Assembly: GCA_022827165.1 (NCBI GenBank)
Contig: JAJDTN010000288.1
Coordinates: 1 to 6,677 of the forward strand
Origin: Candidatus Latescibacterota bacterium
GTDB lineage: Bacteria; Latescibacterota; UBA2968; UBA8231
Direction of reading: 5' to 3'
Length of the DNA stretch: 6,677 nucleotides
A program made the position numbers and the translations under genes. The notes beneath the pieces were generated by a model that had not been told where the DNA came from, did no database searches, and saw only the letters and a list, made by a program, of their open reading frames with translations. Positions 5,010 to 6,677 of this stretch are shown piece by piece (the first letter of the stretch is position 1; each line of letters opens with the position of its first letter).

Positions 5010-6248
5010 ATGAACCTCCAGGATCTGAACGGAAGCCGTCTCCTCATGGCGGCCTCCGGCGGCCTCGACAGCTGCACCATCACCCATTGGCTCACCCGGC
5101 ACGGCGTCGAGGTGGTAGCCTACACGGCCGACCTCGGCCAGCCCGACGAGGAGGACATGGAGGACGTGCGCGAGCGCATGCTCGCCTGCGGCGCCCGGGA
5201 GATGATCCTCGCCGACCTGCGGCCCGAGATCGCCGAAGCCGGGTTCCAGCTGCTGCGCTGCGGCGCCCGCTACGAGGGGGGCTACTGGAACACCACCGGC
5301 ATCGCCCGCCACGTCGTCGTCGCCGGCATGGTCCCCGAGATGGAGCGCCGCGGCATCGCCCTGCTCTCCCACGGCGCCACGGGCCGCGGCAACGACCAGG
5401 TGCGGTTCGAGCTGGCGGCGCAGATGCTCAGCCCCGGCCTCCGCGTGTACGCCCCGTGGCGGGACCCCGCCTTCCTCGAGGCCTTCGGCGGCCGCAGGGA
5501 GATGATCGAGTACTGCCAGGCCCACGGACTGCCGGTGAAGGCCACCCTCGAGAAGCCGTACTCCACCGACGCCAACGTCCTCGGACTGACCCACGAGGCC
5601 GGGGAGCTGGAGTCCCTGGAGGCGTCGCCGGCCCTCGTGGAGCCGGGCATGGGCGTCTTCCCCGCCCGGGCGCCCGACGAGGCCCGCGGCGTGCAGGTCC
5701 GCTTCGAGGAGGGACGGCCCGTCGCCCTCGACGGACAGGCCCTGGAAGGGTTCGAGATGATGCGGGCGGCCAACGAGATCGCCGGCGCTCACGGCGTCGG
5801 CATCGGACTGCACGCGGTGGAGAACCGCTTCGTCGGCCTCAAGTCACGGGGCGTGTACGAGGCCCCCGGCCTCGAGCTGTTGGGCCAGTGCTACGAGTAC
5901 CTCCTGCAGCTGGTCCTCGACCGGCGCAGCCGCCGCTGCCACGCCCAGGTGAGCGGGTGGATCGCCGAGCAGGTCTACCAGGGCTACTGGTTCGACACGG
6001 CGACGCAGGCCTGCCGCGCCTTCGTCGATCACCTTTCGCGGCTGGCCACGGGCACGATCCGCGTCAGCCTCTACAAGGGGGCGGTGCAGTTCGCCTCGGC
6101 CGCCGACGTGCCCCACTCCCTCTACCGCGAGGACGCCGCCTCCATGGAGGCGGTGGGCGACTTCGACCACCGCGACTCGACCGGCTTCCTCGGCGTCCTC
6201 GGCGTCAGCGCCCGCATCCTCAGCCAGGCAGACCAGATCGAGCGCTGA
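5010..6248 (+). CDS. argG: Argininosuccinate synthase
   Basis: A 412-residue enzyme that joins citrulline and aspartate with ATP to form argininosuccinate, the next-to-last step of arginine synthesis, in the cytoplasm. The N-terminal PP-loop ATP motif is SGGLDS (residues 16-21), followed by YTADLGQPDEED (38-49). The aspartate and citrulline sites are recognisable: Tyr92, Thr96 and Arg100 in YWNTTGIAR; Asn128, Asp129 and Arg132 in GATGRGNDQVRFE; Ser185 and Thr194 in YSTDANVLGLTHE; and Glu271 and Tyr283 in VENRFVGLKSRGVYEAPG. The C-terminal SLYKGAVQ and TGFLGVLGV end the synthetase domain. It lacks the roughly 35-residue tail of the 447-residue E. coli enzyme. Several stretches resemble the E. 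coli subfamily, yet the GNDQVRFE motif is of the other bacterial/human type. The ATG at 5010 gives the family-like N-terminus; GGAG lies 12 nt upstream, a long spacing. A TTG at 4998 in frame is the alternative start, but GGAG lies immediately against it. ARG-box-like sequences upstream fit arginine control. No other arg genes are nearby. Confidence 0.95.
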   Translation: MNLQDLNGSRLLMAASGGLDSCTITHWLTRHGVEVVAYTADLGQPDEEDMEDVRERMLACGAREMILADLRPEIAEAGFQLLRCGARYEGGYWNTTGIARHVVVAGMVPEMERRGIALLSHGATGRGNDQVRFELAAQMLSPGLRVYAPWRDPAFLEAFGGRREMIEYCQAHGLPVKATLEKPYSTDANVLGLTHEAGELESLEASPALVEPGMGVFPARAPDEARGVQVRFEEGRPVALDGQALEGFEMMRAANEIAGAHGVGIGLHAVENRFVGLKSRGVYEAPGLELLGQCYEYLLQLVLDRRSRRCHAQVSGWIAEQVYQGYWFDTATQACRAFVDHLSRLATGTIRVSLYKGAVQFASAADVPHSLYREDAASMEAVGDFDHRDSTGFLGVLGVSARILSQADQIER

Positions 6249-6251
6249 CGG

Positions 6252-6677
6252 TCAGACCGCCTCGGCCACCCAGACCTGCTCGCCGTGGCCGGGGTACGGC
6301 CGCCCGTCAAATCCGCCCCAGAGCGCCACCGGCCGGAAGCCGGCCGCCTCCAGGAGCCACTCCATCTCGTAGCGGAAGGTGTAGCGCAGCACCAGCTCGC
6401 CGCGCTCGGTGCCGGCGACCCCGCCGCCGGCGTCGAGGCTCTGGAAGTGGAACTCCTGCCGCAGGAGCTGCTCGGCCAGGTCGTACTCCCGCCGGTAGCG
6501 GACGCGCACCGTCCTCCCCTCCCGGTCGGTGAACTCCGTGTCCACGGGAAGCCGGTCGGCCGGCGTGCCCGGCGGCGGCCCCCGGCTCACCACGGCCTCC
6601 AGGTCGAGGGTGGGATCGAACTGGTTGAGGGCCAGGCGGCCGCCGGGTTGCAGCAACTCGTGGAATCCTGCGAGGGC
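6252..6677 (-). CDS. Class I SAM-dependent methyltransferase, C-terminal fragment (cut by right edge)
   Basis: The visible 141 residues start inside the gene, whose 5' end lies beyond base 6677. The frame is open to the edge, so any start codon inside the window is artificial. The fragment begins at FHELLQPGGRLALNQFDP, the strand after motif III in Rossmann-fold methyltransferases (typically L-x-PGG-R). Next come a charged stretch (DREGRTVRVRYRREYD) and the antiparallel end LRYTFRYEMEWLLEAAGF, then ALWGGFDGRPY. Those last motifs are typical of small-molecule methyltransferases of the Methyltransf_25/UbiE-like group. The SAM-binding motif I is outside the window, so cofactor binding is inferred from the family. 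Its stop codon lies only 3 bp from the argG stop, in convergent orientation. The acceptor molecule is unknown. Confidence 0.82.
   Translation of the reverse strand, partial: ALAGFHELLQPGGRLALNQFDPTLDLEAVVSRGPPPGTPADRLPVDTEFTDREGRTVRVRYRREYDLAEQLLRQEFHFQSLDAGGGVAGTERGELVLRYTFRYEMEWLLEAAGFRPVALWGGFDGRPYPGHGEQVWVAEAV

Noticed and set aside
5087..6532. 481-codon plus-strand frame overlapping argG
   Set aside because: Its product is extremely rich in Arg, Pro and Gly with no domain, as expected for an off-frame reading of GC-rich coding DNA.

Overview
The window is a stretch of very GC-rich bacterial DNA with dense coding and short intergenic gaps. It holds eight protein-coding genes, two of them cut by the window edges. 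There are no rRNA or tRNA genes, insertion sequences, CRISPR arrays or phage genes. High GC, Shine-Dalgarno sequences, TGATG stop/start overlap and a bacterial-type argininosuccinate synthase point to a bacterium. The mix of Gfo/Idh/MocA oxidoreductase, xylose-isomerase-like TIM barrel, creatininase family and SDR/MDR dehydrogenases is typical of environmental lineages that break down many sugars and small polyols. The phylum cannot be fixed from this sequence.

Layout. (1) 1-1066, minus strand: a sugar phosphate isomerase/epimerase-like TIM-barrel protein followed, with a 1-nt stop/start overlap, by a Gfo/Idh/MocA oxidoreductase that runs off the left edge. (2) 1241-2011, plus strand: a creatininase-family metallohydrolase, divergent from the first operon across a 174-bp gap. 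(3) 2024-4852, minus strand: a probable three-gene operon of Na+/Ca2+-type antiporter, SDR oxidoreductase and zinc-free MDR oxidoreductase, with gaps of 23 and 4 nt. (4) 5010-6248, plus strand: a complete argininosuccinate synthase (argG), divergent from the antiporter across a 157-bp gap. (5) 6252-6677, minus strand: the C-terminal part of a class I SAM-dependent methyltransferase, cut by the right edge and convergent with argG.

How the genes may work together. The TIM-barrel enzyme, Gfo/Idh/MocA enzyme, creatininase-family hydrolase, SDR and MDR together look like a catabolic module for an unknown sugar- or polyol-derived substrate. That is inference from families and adjacency. No substrate can be named. 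argG looks like an ordinary biosynthetic gene.

The most striking non-coding signal is a sharply AT-rich island at 4921-4966. It contains two sequences resembling ARG boxes (operators of the arginine repressor ArgR). Their centres are 21 bp apart, the spacing of classical tandem ARG boxes, and the island lies just upstream of argG. No clearly new system is visible. The other observations are modest family-level oddities.
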